DNA of 55,000 bases from Mesostigma viride (GCA_009746045.1 RPFO01000027.1:4652177-4707176); one strand, 5' to 3'. Counted from the stretch's first letter, positions 20,801 to 30,484 are shown. The notes: generated from the letters alone by a model not told the origin. Translations and numbers: made by a program.

Positions 20801-21250
20801 GGCATCCACCTTGCGCAGGGATGGCAGAGCGGCCGAGGCAGTCGGCTTGGACTGCGCACTCTTGAAGCATGAGATCAAATACAGCATGCCCTCGTCGAAA
20901 CTGATGGCACTCTTCTTTTTGAGTTCCGTCGCTATGGTCAGATGCACATCTGACGACAGGTCGCATTTCTTGAGAAATCGATTGCACAGGAAAATGGGCT
21001 TGAGAGTATCTAGCAGCTTGTGCTTGTGCACGAAGACCTGGAAATCACGTGCAGCCCCGGGCAAATTTGCCTTATTAACTGCATAGCCCTCGAAGTCGTT
21101 GAAGGCTTGCTCGTCGGCCTCTTCCTTAGACTGCGACAAGTGGGCATCTAGACCGTTGTAAAAAACTTCCCAGGTTTGTTTGTTGTCGTCCGCAATGCGA
21201 ACTAGATTGGCAATGTTTGGGTGCTTCACTATGCAATACGGTTCGTAGGA
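20735..21250 (-). CDS. Gag second segment of the LTR element
   Basis: In frame from about 21250. The segment HPNIANLVRIADDNKQTWEV leads into a helical region (DEQAFNDFEGYAVNKANL; FDEGMLYLISCF). This looks like a capsid-type helical gag domain. It is separated from the first gag segment by about 390 bp of non-coding insert. Confidence 0.55.
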   Translation of the reverse strand, partial: SYEPYCIVKHPNIANLVRIADDNKQTWEVFYNGLDAHLSQSKEEADEQAFNDFEGYAVNKANLPGAARDFQVFVHKHKLLDTLKPIFLCNRFLKKCDLSSDVHLTIATELKKKSAISFDEGMLYLISCFKSAQSKPTASAALPSLRKVDAGASSSSGAEAPITRRRSLRPS

Positions 21251-21640
21251 GACGCGAAATGAGTGAGAATGTTACCCGAGCGGTAACGAGGATTCGCACC
21301 GTTGATTTTAACATATGTTTCTTTTTTTGCGCCATTTGGCGAGCATCGACTGGAGCCTGAACCTAGCGGGGGGAATCGTGCGGGGGAATCTTGCGGGGGA
21401 ATCTTGCGGGGAAAAATTCCGAACGTGAATTTAGCGAAGTCCTACTACATTTTGCTTGGGTACACGGTACTACAGTTTCGTCACTGAAAATTTTCTGTAG
21501 TTGCGTTGATGTTTCGTACGTTCCGCTGAAATTTTCGTGTTCAGTGCCCAGATCACAATTTGATCCGGGCGCAAAATGATTGGCTGTACGGTACGAACCA
21601 AAAACGAAATTTTAGTATCTAAGTTCCGCAGCGCTTGCTG
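21251..21640. other. AT-richer insert interrupting gag
   Basis: Stops occur in every minus-strand frame, between two gag-like frames. It contains three tandem cgggggaatcttg-like units near 21365-21412 and phrases such as gtacggtacgaacc and aaattttag, similar in vocabulary to the 769-bp inverted-repeat element at 25982-26750. It could be a small non-autonomous insertion or an intron of the element. Confidence 0.45.
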
Positions 21641-22062
21641 AATTTGCCCCGGAAGCCCGGGGGCACTTTCCCCGCTGAAAAAGGTGTCCGCGGAAGCGTA
21701 TTGTAGTGCTTGGTTGTACTGCAGAATACTGCACGGAACTTGCCAATCAGCTCCGAATCTTTGTCCGCGCGTCCATCGCGCAGACGCTTGAGAGCAGCCA
21801 GAAAATCTGCTGCGTCGTCCGCCGTATAGTCGGCAGGTAGATCAGCGGGCACCTCCGTTTGCTTCAGAGGCCCGCGATTCAGAGCATCGTCAGCAGTAAG
21901 CATCAAATGCTTAAACTGCTTGGCCAGTTCAGGTTGTGCCACGAGGGTTTGCATCAACCACGTGGCCTCGTCCACACTAAAGCGTGGCAGGACGGACCCT
22001 GCGGCCTCGCCACTTGGCGTATCTGTGTGTTCGCCTGTGCGGCTCCGTGTGCCGGAAGCCAT
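21619..22062 (-). CDS. Gag N-terminal segment of the LTR element
   Basis: Starts at ATG 22062, only 20 nt inside the 5' LTR, with the usual short untranslated leader. The 147-codon frame is helical and charged (DEATWLMQTLVAQPELAKQF; DAADFLAALKRLRDGRADKD). The frame ends within the insert, so its last 10 or so residues are probably not original. Confidence 0.6.
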   Translation of the reverse strand: MASGTRSRTGEHTDTPSGEAAGSVLPRFSVDEATWLMQTLVAQPELAKQFKHLMLTADDALNRGPLKQTEVPADLPADYTADDAADFLAALKRLRDGRADKDSELIGKFRAVFCSTTKHYNTLPRTPFSAGKVPPGFRGKFSKRCGT

Positions 22063-22081
22063 CGGGATTTTTATGAATACA

Positions 22082-22436
22082 AGTTAAATTAAGCCCCCGA
22101 CCGGCTGAGCTATGGCGGTCGGTCACGTTGTGCTTGTGAGAAGGTGAACACAGAGAACTGCTGTCGGAGCTGGCCAACCACTGGTTTATGTCTTAGCCAG
22201 CAAAGCCTATCCGGTTAGCCGTAACCGTGGGACAGGCTAGCTGTCCGTACCGATCCGGATAAGGCCCCGGACTGGGGCCTAGGTGGCGCCGGCCCTAGGC
22301 GCCGCCCTTAGACCGGTCGACCGCATCGGACCGCCGGATTATAGCCGGCGGCTTAGCGGACGCTAGCGGAAGGCGTGCGGACGGACATGGGGAACTTAGA
22401 GCCAGATCCTAGGGCTCTATGTAGAGTTACTCAACT
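22082..22436 (-). repeat. 5' LTR (355 bp)
   Basis: The right-hand LTR, which is 5' for this minus-strand element. On that strand it begins AGTTGAGTAAC and ends GGGGGCTTAATTTAACT. It is followed by tgtattcataaaaatcccg and the gag ATG. No standard initiator-tRNA primer site is evident. Confidence 0.92.
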
Positions 22437-22441
22437 ACGAC
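22437..22441. repeat. Right target-site duplication of the LTR retrotransposon
   Basis: acgac, the partner of 15780-15784. Confidence 0.85.
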
Positions 22442-23257
22442 CACAAGCCACCAACCAGACCCACGCCCCCACCGACCGGCCACCCCACACGTCCAGGTCC
22501 ATACATCCTGCACCAAGCACTCGAGGAGACTACTGCTGGTCCGTGTTGCGAGTTACTACGGCCAGGCGCGAGGCGGGGGCCACGTCGACGTGCACCCGGG
22601 AAGTATCAGTTAGTCTCCTTGCTTTGCTGCAGACTAAATCTCAAAGGCATTGTGAATACAACGTATGAATAAGCCTTGTAAACCTACGTTGGTATGTGAA
22701 TATAAATACCACGTGGGCTATGCAGATAGGAATGCTAGTCGAGTCGCATACGTTTCCCTAGATAGGTACTTTGGGTACTGGGGTACGTGACAGATGTCAG
22801 TACCCAGTATACGTAGTGTCCTGTCATTGGACGGTGCTAGAGTATCCTAGATAGGGACCGTACTGCAGCGTGCATTGATCTGTGATCACACGATGCAGTG
22901 ACTAGACTGCTACCTGTTATCGTGCGGCCTCGGGCCAACGGTCTGCACCCAACGGTCACTGGCGGCGCGGCCAGTGAGAGCAACGTTGATAAAGGGTAAA
23001 CCTATTTTCTAATGAACCAAGCAATTCATTGCTCACAGCTCTCAGTGCTCTCAAGCATTATACTACGACGTTCATTCCCATTTCCTAACTGTATCCATGT
23101 CGTATCTGGTAATGTGCTATCCCCCTATGCCACTCCATCGAGGCTACTTGGCGTGCGATTGATTGCTAGGATACACCCCATTGTGAACCCACGCAAAGGT
23201 ATCCGATGATGCAACCGCGTCCATGTCCCAGTGCCCCGATAGTACCATGCCGATACT
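22442..23257. other. Spacer between LTR and RLE elements, no gene seen
   Basis: Mixed composition. Short direct repeats of cagtgactagac/gtactgg type occur near 22770-22900. No domain was recognised. Confidence 0.4.
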
Positions 23258-23275
23258 AAATATATCCGGGATACT
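23258..23275. repeat. Target-site duplication of the truncated RLE element
   Basis: aaatatatccgggatact, an exact 18-bp match to 24184-24201 on the other side of the truncated copy. Confidence 0.85.
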
Positions 23276-24183
23276 GTGGCTGTTCTCGCTTTCCTTGCGG
23301 AGTGTGGGCTCGGCGTACCTTCGTGCTCTTCCCATGGCCCCCCCATTCGCCTTGGCTCCCAGCCACTACTCGGTGGCGCTCCGGCACCAGCTATTTGCCC
23401 CGCAGCCTCTTGTTCCGGCCGGGCGGCCTTGTGGTAGCTGTGGGCAGCCGCTGGATCCCACGGGGACTCACTACCTTGCCTGCATGGGGGGCCAACAGAA
23501 TCAGAATTGGTATTTGTATTTGCACACTGTCCTCCTGACGGTGGTGCTCGCCATGATTCGGTCGGTTTTCCCCCACGCGAACATCCGGTCCGAGGATGCG
23601 GATGGCGCTGCCTTCTATTCCCCCAACCACCGGCCTGACATCGTGGTGCTGGACTTTGAGGGGGGTGGCCGGCATCTGCTTATTGACGTTTCGGTGGCGC
23701 GGCCCTTGGCTCTTAGCCACGTGGCTGGGGCCTCCCTCACGGCAGGTTACACGGCGGACCGGGCGGAGCGGGCCAAGCTCCTGGCCTACGGCGACGTCGG
23801 GCACCATCGTGTGGTGCCCTTTGTCCTGGAGGAGTTTGGGGCCATGGGGCCCCTGACCTCCGCCTTCTTCAAGGAGTGTTGCCGGCTCCGGGAGGACCGG
23901 CTGGACCTGGAGGGCCAGCGGGCCCCATGGTCGGCGCGGACCTGGACGTCATATTGGCGTCAGCGCTTGTCGGTGGCGCTGACTCGGGCCATGGCTGACA
24001 TCATGCTCCGCCGTACGCGGGCTGATTTTGCGGTGCAGCAGGGCTATTAGGTTCCTCCCGTTAGGCGTTTCCATTGGTCTTATCGTAGTATAGAGCTTTG
24101 TCATGGCTCTGTATATAGGTTTATAGCTGGGCGTTTGCTTTGGTTTGAGTGATTTCACTCTGTTGTAAGTAATTATATTTTTA
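23276..24183 (+). mobile_element. 5'-truncated copy of the RLE non-LTR retrotransposon
   Basis: About 908 bp, almost identical to the last part of the full copy (from 29572). It encodes the zinc-finger motif C-G-S-C-G-Q-P-x5-H-x3-C and the restriction-like endonuclease RPDIVVLDF...LLIDVSV. It then runs intact through HHRVVPFVLEEFGAMGPL to the stop at 24048-24050. This copy lacks the 2-nt deletion that breaks the full copy at 30106, so it shows the native C-terminus. It is flanked by an 18-bp target duplication. Confidence 0.9.
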
Positions 24184-24402
24184 AAATATATCCGGGATAC
24201 TATCCGGGATATATCCGGGATATATCCGGTAGACGATAGGAATTATAGCACCGGCGGGCTTCAAAGTGCCGGACGGCAGGCGGTACCGCGACCGCAGCGC
24301 GTTGGGGGGCTGCCGCCCCCCAAACCCCCCGCGTGGGGGGCTCCGCCCCCCACACCCCCCCGCCCCCCCCCTCGGTGGCTGCCACGCCTGCCCTGATTGT
24401 TC

Positions 24403-26022
24403 ATGGACGACCCACGACCCCCTTCGCCCAACGGCTCCCCCGCTCCCCGGTTGGCACCTCGGCGGTCCTCTCGGCTTGCGGCCCTTCTTGCGGATGTGGG
24501 CGACCCGGCTGCGGGGGGCTCGGGCGCCCCGGTCTCCCCCTCCTTGGTCTGCGAGGTCTGCCGGAGCGGGCACCGCGGGCACCACATGTTAGTTTGTGAT
24601 GCTTGCAATTCCGGGTGGCACTTGCAGTGTCTTACTCCCCGGCTCTACCGGGTCCCGCCAGGCTCCTGGACGTGCCCGCGCTGTCCCCCCCCGCGGGCCC
24701 CCGGGCTGCCCTCCCCGCCGGGTGCTCCGGCCCCCTGCCCCGTGCGCCCCCCTGCCGAGGCCCTCGGGGCGGGCCGTGGCCTGCCCGATGGGGCCGCCGT
24801 TGCTCGGGCCCAGCTGGCGCCCTCGGCCCCGGGGCCCCACCCGTCGCCTGGCCCCGCCGACGGGGGCGCGGCGCTGCCGCTGGCCGACCCCCCGGCGGGC
24901 CTGGCGACCCCGGCCCCCGCCCCCGGCCCCTCGCTCCCCGACGCTCTGGCCTCCCTTCCCCCGGCCGCGGTTGGCCACCCAGCCGCCACCCCCGTCCTTG
25001 CCGCGTGGGACGGCGCCCCCGGGGCTCACTCGTTCACCTCGTGGCCGCCCTCGCACATTGTCGGCGTGGTGGGCCGAGCCACCTTTTCTTGGGCGTACTG
25101 CCCTTTGTTGCTGGACGCGGTCGGGTTGCAGGCCGCCTTTCCCTCGCTCCCTCGGCCCCCGGCCTTCCTGGCCCTAGTGGCGCGCGTGCGGGCGACATTT
25201 CTTTCCGCCGCCCCCCCGGTGACGGCCTCGACTCTTTGGGGGTATGTCTTGGAAGGATATCACGCCGGCTGCCGGCTGCCGTGGCATCTCCCGGCCGCCC
25301 GGCAGGAAGAGCTGCTTTCCCTGGACGAGCGGGTGGGTCAGGAGGTGGTCGAGTTCGTCACGGCGGTGGCTCGAGACGCTCAGGTCTCGGTGCGGGCGGC
25401 CTACCTCGCGGGCGGCGCCGACCTGGGCCTCATGTCCCCGCGGCAGCTTCGCCTCTTCTTGGACGCCCAGGCCCCGCCTCCCGGCCCGGTTGCCAGTGGG
25501 GGCTTTCTCATCACCTCCCTCAGCCTGGCGCAGGCCGCCATGCTGCGTGTGGAGTTCGGGGCCCCCATCGCGGTTCAGGGCGGCCAGGCCATCTTGGTGG
25601 ACTCGGCCGGGCGCGCCCAGCCCCTAACCGCGCGGACGCCTGTTTCTGCCTTCCTCCACGACATCCTGGAGTTGGCAGGCATCCCGCACGAATGGCACCC
25701 CGCGGCTGCCCAACCGGTCGGCATCCTCTCGCGCGCCCAGATTGCTGCTCTCCCGGGTTGCTGGGAGGCCGGCTGGGACCCGCCCCCCCCTCATGTCCGG
25801 TCCCTTCTGGAGGGGGACGACCCCGAGTCGGGCTCCTGTGCCATCTGCCTTGAGCCCTTCCGGCCGGGGGATGGCTTGTGTCGCCTGTCCGCGTGCGGCC
25901 ACACATTCCATCAAGCGTGCATCGCGCGCAGCTTGCTCCACTCCGCGCCGCGCTGCCCGTTGTGCCGGGCTGTCATCATGTTTCGTTTAAGTGGCCAGCC
26001 GGAGCGGCTGCTTAGGTTTTAG
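24403..26022 (+). CDS. ORF1 of RLE element: PHD finger plus RING-H2 protein
   Basis: ATG at 24403; the longer frame starting at 24397 begins with TTG. Near residues 50-95 is a canonical PHD finger, CEVCRSGHRGHHMLVCDAC then WHLQCL...WTCPRC, a histone-tail reader fold. A Pro/Ala-rich linker and a helical middle region of about 250 residues follow. Near residues 480-525 is a RING-H2 finger, CAICLEPF...CGHTFHQACI...CPLC, the E2-binding fold of ubiquitin ligases. The last 15 residues come from the inserted inverted-repeat element, so the original C-terminus is unknown. The host role is unknown. Inference: PHD could direct chromatin targeting, and RING could act on host repressors. Confidence 0.82.
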   Translation: MDDPRPPSPNGSPAPRLAPRRSSRLAALLADVGDPAAGGSGAPVSPSLVCEVCRSGHRGHHMLVCDACNSGWHLQCLTPRLYRVPPGSWTCPRCPPPRAPGLPSPPGAPAPCPVRPPAEALGAGRGLPDGAAVARAQLAPSAPGPHPSPGPADGGAALPLADPPAGLATPAPAPGPSLPDALASLPPAAVGHPAATPVLAAWDGAPGAHSFTSWPPSHIVGVVGRATFSWAYCPLLLDAVGLQAAFPSLPRPPAFLALVARVRATFLSAAPPVTASTLWGYVLEGYHAGCRLPWHLPAARQEELLSLDERVGQEVVEFVTAVARDAQVSVRAAYLAGGADLGLMSPRQLRLFLDAQAPPPGPVASGGFLITSLSLAQAAMLRVEFGAPIAVQGGQAILVDSAGRAQPLTARTPVSAFLHDILELAGIPHEWHPAAAQPVGILSRAQIAALPGCWEAGWDPPPPHVRSLLEGDDPESGSCAICLEPFRPGDGLCRLSACGHTFHQACIARSLLHSAPRCPLCRAVIMFRLSGQPERLLRF

Positions 26023-26096
26023 CGGGCAAGTGTTCGAAGCGCGTCATTGGTGAATTACTCGGGAACTTGGGTTTCCCCGCGAAACTCCAACCGCAC

Positions 26097-26404
26097 GTTC
26101 AGATTTCCAAATCTCAAGTAAAGTTCGGCGCAACTTTCTGAACGGGGGCAGTTGACGAGCAGCATTCCTCCGGACGAATGAATTGCGTTCCATACTTGCG
26201 CAAAATTTTGAAAGGTAGCTTGCGTGCAGCCCTACTAAAATTTGCGCGGACGTTCAGATTTTCAAATCTCAAGTAAATTTCGGCGGAACTTTCTGAACGG
26301 GGGTAGTTGGCGGGCAGCGTTCCTCCAGACGAATGAAATGCGTTCCATACTAGCGCAAAATTTTGAAAGGTAGCTTGCGTGCAGCCCTACTAAAATTTGC
26401 GCGA
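26097..26404. repeat. 155-bp tandem duplication inside the foldback element
   Basis: gttcagattt...cgcgga starts at 26097 and again at 26252 with few differences. Confidence 0.88.
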
Positions 26405-26411
26405 AGTGTGG

Positions 26412-26588
26412 GACTGAAAATTCGTAACGGAAACTTTTTGGTAGTTGCCGTCACTTCCTCTTGTGCAAACGTGTGGGAGTGAAAATTCGTAACGGAAACT
26501 TTTTGGTAGTTGCCGTCACTTCATTTTGCGCGAGTGTTGGGCTGAAAATTCGTAACGGAAACTTTTTGGTAGTTGCCGTCACTTCCTT
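26412..26588. repeat. Three copies of a 62-66-bp unit inside the foldback element
   Basis: gaaaattcgtaacggaaact followed by ttttggtagttgccgtcact begins at 26415, 26481 and 26543. Confidence 0.88.
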
Positions 26589-26760
26589 TGGTTCGACTGA
26601 AAATTCGCTGAAATTCGCTGAATTCGTACCGTAGCCTAATTTTTAGTACCTCGAAGTGACGGGGCACCTAAAAATTTACCCACAAGTACACTTGGCAGCG
26701 CGCTCACTGGGAAAAATTGTACAGCCGCTCCGGCGGGCCACTTGAACGAATTGTAATGTT

Positions 26761-28200
26761 GTGCCGCCCCCTGGGACTGCGCTTCCTCTCGGCCCGCCCC
26801 CGGTCTCGCTGGGTCCCCTGCCGGGTCCCCACCGGGCCCCGGGGCCAGCTGCCTCCCCGACCCCTCGGCCGCAGCCCCCGGCCTCGTTGCCGGGGCCCAG
26901 TGGGGTGGTCGCGGGCGCGCTGGCGAGTCCCCCTGGGAGGGGCGCCGGCGTTCTCGATCCCCCTCCGCTGGGGGTCTCCCCGGTGGGCACTGCCTCCTCC
27001 GTGGCCCCGGCGGGCAGGCCGGGCGCTGGTCGGGTCGTGGTGCGCGCGCCTGCCGGCCCGGCTGGGGAGACGCCGCAGGCCCCACGTCCTGCCTTTGCTG
27101 GCGCCGCTCCCCGCCACTCAGCGCCCGCCGACGGCCTTCACCGGTGTGCCGTGCTGCTTCCCACGGGGTCCCCGTGTGCTGGTGTGTTCCACAACCGTAA
27201 CCTCCTCTGCCAGCACCTTCGCGCTGTGCACCCCGATCTCGGCGCGGCGGATCTGCAGGCCATGAGCTGTTACCGGTGCCCGGAAGCTCACTGCCAGCGG
27301 GTGTACTCCATTCACGGGCGCGCTCAGCACGCGCGCGCCTGTGTTGCTCAACGGCCCCTCAACCGGCCAGCAGTCCCGGCCCCCTCCCCCCTCCCGCCTC
27401 GGCTCCCACCGGCTCCCAGCCCCCGCCGCCCGACTACTCGGCCAGTTGGCGTTGGCTTGACACGGTTCCCTGGGATGCATGCGCCATCAACCCGACGTCT
27501 ACCCTGACCGACCTCCCCCACCGCGCGCGTAGCCTTTTCGCGCAATGTGCAATCGTTTCTCTCCGGCGCATGCACGCCGCTCCGGACGACCCGCTGGGCT
27601 TTAAACTGCACATGGTGACCCCCCGCCTGCTCCTCACCCCTCTCGGGCGTGGTGTGCGCGGCCTCCAGGGTGCGGTTATTGCCCGTTGCCGACGCTTTCT
27701 GCAGGGGGACTGGGAGGGGCTGTTTGGCGTGCCGCCCCCGCGCACGGCCCGGCTGTCGGGGGAGGTCAACTTCGAGCGGGTGGCCGCCGACGTCATCCGC
27801 CTCGTCCGCGAGGGGCAGCTCAGCCGGGCCATGACCCGCTTGGAAATGGCCAAGCTGGCCCCCGCCAATGCGGCTACCCTGGCGGCCTTGGAGGCTCTTC
27901 ACCCTGCGGAGCCCGGATTCCAGCTGCCCGTGCCGGACCCCCTGCCGGCCCCCCTCCGGCTGGACCGCGACTGCTTCCTGGAGGTGATGCGTGCGGTCCC
28001 GCGGGCTTCCTCTACCGGGCCGTCGGGCTGGCGCTACGAGCACTTGGAGGTCCTGGTGGGGCATGGGGGCGAGGACATTCTCTTTGACACCCTCATTGAC
28101 CTGGCGGCTGGTCGCGTTCCTCCCGCTGCGCGCGAGTGGTTAGCGGGCGCTCGCCTCCTCGCTCTGCTCAAGGGTGTCTTGCCCCCCCCGAGGGCAAGGT
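26761..28200 (+). pseudogene. ORF2 N-terminal part: zinc fingers and RT leader of RLE element
   Basis: The first frame (26761-27410) is Pro/Gly/Ala-rich and ends with two Cys/His fingers: C-A-V-L...FHNRNLLCQHLRAVH and CYRCPEAHC...HGRAQHARAC. These match the DNA-binding fingers upstream of RT in R2-like elements. The frame then moves to the one open at 27410-28180, which holds the pre-RT helices and the first RT block (GPSGWRYEHLEVL, WLAGARLLALLKG). A C8 run at 28183-28190 coincides with the next frame change. Confidence 0.75.
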
Positions 28201-30151
28201 GCGCCCGATCGCCTGCGGTGAGGTGCTCCGCAAGCTCGTGGGCAAAGTGATCTGCCGCCAAAAGGCGCCCGAGCTCCGTGCCTTTTTCTGCCCGCCCCTC
28301 GCAGCGGGTGAGACCTCGGTGGCGGCCCAGCTGGGGGTGACGACTCCAGGCGGGGCGGATATCCTCATCCATTCGGTGCAGGCCTACCTCGAGGCCCACC
28401 CCACCCACGCTGTCGTCAAGGTCGACTGCCACAACGCGTTCAACAGTCTGTCCCGCGCCAGCATGTTTGCGGCCGTCATGGAGTCCTTCGAGGACTTGTA
28501 CGCTTGGACAGCCGTGTGCTACGGCCAGCCCGGCCAACTGGTTCACATCATGGAGGACGGCACTCGCGGCGGCCTGCTGTCGCGGTCGGGCACCCAGCAA
28601 GGGGACCCCCTGGGACCCCTGTACTTTGCCGCCCCCCTCCAGGGTTGCCTCCAAGCGGTCCATGCTGCCCACCCGGCGGTCGCTATTCAGGCCTACTTGG
28701 ATGATATCTACCTTCTGGGCCCTGTGCCGGACACCACCGCGGCTCTGCTGGCACTGCAGACCGCGGTGGCCGACATCAACCTCCAGTTGACCCTGGCCAA
28801 GTGCGCGGTGTACTCGCCCCAAGGTGATTGCTCCGGCTTTCCGCCCCAGCTCTTGGGCCGGGACGAGCGCCTCCATGGGTTGGATGTCCTCGGCGTTCCG
28901 GTTGGCGACCCCGCGTTTGTCATCGATGCTCTGCGGGCCGCCCTCGAGGCACGCACTGAGGTACTGCCCTTGATTGCGCGCCTTCATGATTCGCAGACCA
29001 AGGGTCTGCTTCTGTGGTTTTGCGCTCACCCTCGCGTCGTTCACTGGCTCCGGGGCGCTCTTCCGGCTCAGGTCCGGCTGGCCGCCGAGGGCCACGACGA
29101 ACGCATCCAGTCGGCCTTGGCGCAGCTGGTCCCGGGCCCCGACCTCCCGCCACATGCTATTCGCATTGCCTCCCTGCCTGCACGGATGGGTGGCTGCGGT
29201 CTGACTCGTGCCGCCCGGCTGGCCCCAGCAGCATTTTTGGGCTCCGTCGCTCAGTCGTGGGCGGAAAGCTGCCGGCTCCTGCCCCTTTTGGCAACGGCAG
29301 CGCCTGACCTCCTGGACCCCAGCAGCCCTTTGCCCTTCGTCACCGCCATCCAGGAGGCCTATGCTGAGATCCAGCAGGCCTGTTCTCCCGTCCGTGCCGC
29401 TCAGGCGGTACAGCGCCACCTCCCTCGCGGCACTCCCTCGGTCGCCTCCGTTCAATCTCCCGCCGCATTCCCTGCTCGCGTCATCGATAAACACCAGAAA
29501 ACCTACGCGGGTATTCTGCACACGGCTGATTGGATTGCTCTTTTCGCGGACCTCAACGCCCAGGGACGTGCGTGGCTGTTCTCGCTTTCCTTGCGGAGTG
29601 TGGGCTCGGCGTACCTTCGTGCTCTTCCCATGGCCCCCCCATTCGCCTTGGCTCCCAGCCACTACTCGGTGGCGCTCCGGCACCAGCTATTTGCCCCGCA
29701 GCCTCTTGTTCCGGCCGGGCGGCCTTGTGGTAGCTGTGGGCAGCCGCTGGATCCCACGGGGACTCACTACCTTGCCTGCATGGGGGGCCAACAGAATCAG
29801 AATTGGTATTTGTATTTGCACACTGTCCTCCTGACGGTGGTGCTCGCCATGATTCGGTCGGTTTTCCCCCACGCGAACATCCGGTCCGAGGATGCGGATG
29901 GCGCTGCCTTCTATTCCCCCAACCACCGGCCTGACATCGTGGTGCTGGACTTTGAGGGGGGTGGCCGGCATCTGCTTATTGACGTTTCGGTGGCGCGGCC
30001 CTTGGCTCTTAGCCACGTGGCTGGGGCCTCCCTCACGGCAGGTTACACGGCGGACCGGGCGGAGCGGGCCAAGCTCCTGGCCTACGGCGACGTCGGGCAC
30101 CATCGTTGGTGCCCTTTGTCCTGGAGGAGTTTGGGGCCATGGGGCCCCTGA
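28190..30151 (+). CDS. ORF2 reverse transcriptase and restriction-like endonuclease of RLE element
   Basis: Continues the RT after the C8 run. PEGKVRPIACGEVLRKLVGK is RT block 2, VVKVDCHNAFNSLSR contains the first catalytic Asp, GTQQGDPLGPLYFAAPLQ is the next block, and AYLDDIYLLGPV carries the catalytic Asp pair. The C-terminal half has the finger CGSCGQPLDPTGTHYLAC and the endonuclease core RPDIVVLDFEGGGRHLLIDV (PD...D-x-E variant with downstream D). The 2-nt deletion near 30106 replaces the last 78 residues; they reappear in another frame at 30106-30345. The long antisense frame of 549 codons is a shadow. Confidence 0.85.
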   Translation, partial: EGKVRPIACGEVLRKLVGKVICRQKAPELRAFFCPPLAAGETSVAAQLGVTTPGGADILIHSVQAYLEAHPTHAVVKVDCHNAFNSLSRASMFAAVMESFEDLYAWTAVCYGQPGQLVHIMEDGTRGGLLSRSGTQQGDPLGPLYFAAPLQGCLQAVHAAHPAVAIQAYLDDIYLLGPVPDTTAALLALQTAVADINLQLTLAKCAVYSPQGDCSGFPPQLLGRDERLHGLDVLGVPVGDPAFVIDALRAALEARTEVLPLIARLHDSQTKGLLLWFCAHPRVVHWLRGALPAQVRLAAEGHDERIQSALAQLVPGPDLPPHAIRIASLPARMGGCGLTRAARLAPAAFLGSVAQSWAESCRLLPLLATAAPDLLDPSSPLPFVTAIQEAYAEIQQACSPVRAAQAVQRHLPRGTPSVASVQSPAAFPARVIDKHQKTYAGILHTADWIALFADLNAQGRAWLFSLSLRSVGSAYLRALPMAPPFALAPSHYSVALRHQLFAPQPLVPAGRPCGSCGQPLDPTGTHYLACMGGQQNQNWYLYLHTVLLTVVLAMIRSVFPHANIRSEDADGAAFYSPNHRPDIVVLDFEGGGRHLLIDVSVARPLALSHVAGASLTAGYTADRAERAKLLAYGDVGHHRWCPLSWRSLGPWGP

Positions 30152-30484
30152 CCTCCGCCTTCTTCAAGGAGTGTTGCCGGCTCCGGGAGGACCGGCTGGA
30201 CCTGGAGGGCCAGCGGGCCTCATGGTCGGCGCGGACCTGGACGTCATATTGGCGTCAGCGCTTGTCGGTGGCGCTGACTCGGGCCATGGCTGACATCATG
30301 CTCCGCCGTACGCGGGCTGATTTTGCGGTGCAGCAGGGCTATTAGGTTCCTCCCGTTAGGAGTTTCCATTGGTCTTATCGTAGTATAGAGATTTGACATG
30401 GCTCTGTATAGAGGTTTATAGCTGGGCGTTTGCTTTGGTTTGAGTGATTTCACTCTGCTAGGTAAGTAATTATATTATTATAAA

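Larger units (their letters stand above)
15785..22436 (-). mobile_element. Complete LTR retrotransposon, domain order gag-IN-PR-RT-RH
   Basis: Two direct LTRs (15785-16131 and 22082-22436) flank a coding region on the minus strand, with a 5-bp target repeat acgac on both sides. The internal order is gag, two zinc knuckles, GAG-pre-integrase/integrase, aspartic protease, reverse transcriptase and RNase H. RT-RH last, with integrase ahead, resembles Ty1/Copia. In that group, however, the protease normally precedes integrase; here it follows. LTR ends are AGTT...AACT rather than TG...CA. The LTRs differ by two 4-bp insertions and a few substitutions, so the insertion is young. Even so, at least three frameshifts break the polyprotein. 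Confidence 0.9.
25982..26750. mobile_element. 769-bp non-autonomous element with 29-bp terminal inverted repeats
   Basis: Left end ttcgtttaagtggccagccg continuing to 26010; the right end at 26722-26750 is its reverse complement with 27 of 29 matches. The interior contains a 155-bp direct duplication and three copies of a 62-66-bp unit but no coding capacity. It interrupts the RLE element's open frame, so it inserted after that element. No clear target duplication is visible. Confidence 0.78.
24230..30484 (+). mobile_element. Full-length RLE-type non-LTR retrotransposon with PHD/RING ORF1
   Basis: Flanked by atatatccgg on both sides (24220-24229 and 30485-30494). In order it has: a GC-rich 5' leader with inverted repeats (24300-24370); ORF1 with a PHD finger and RING-H2; an inserted 769-bp foldback element; Cys/His zinc fingers; reverse transcriptase; and a C-terminal CCHC-type finger with a restriction-like endonuclease. 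Zinc fingers before RT and an RLE after it are the plan of the R2/NeSL/Hero/CRE groups. Frames break at about 27410, in a C8 run at 28183-28190, and at 30106 (2-nt deletion). The copy is therefore inactive as assembled. Confidence 0.9.

Noticed and set aside
28034-29683. 549-codon minus-strand frame
   Set aside because: Antisense to the RLE reverse transcriptase, whose catalytic motifs are clear on the plus strand.
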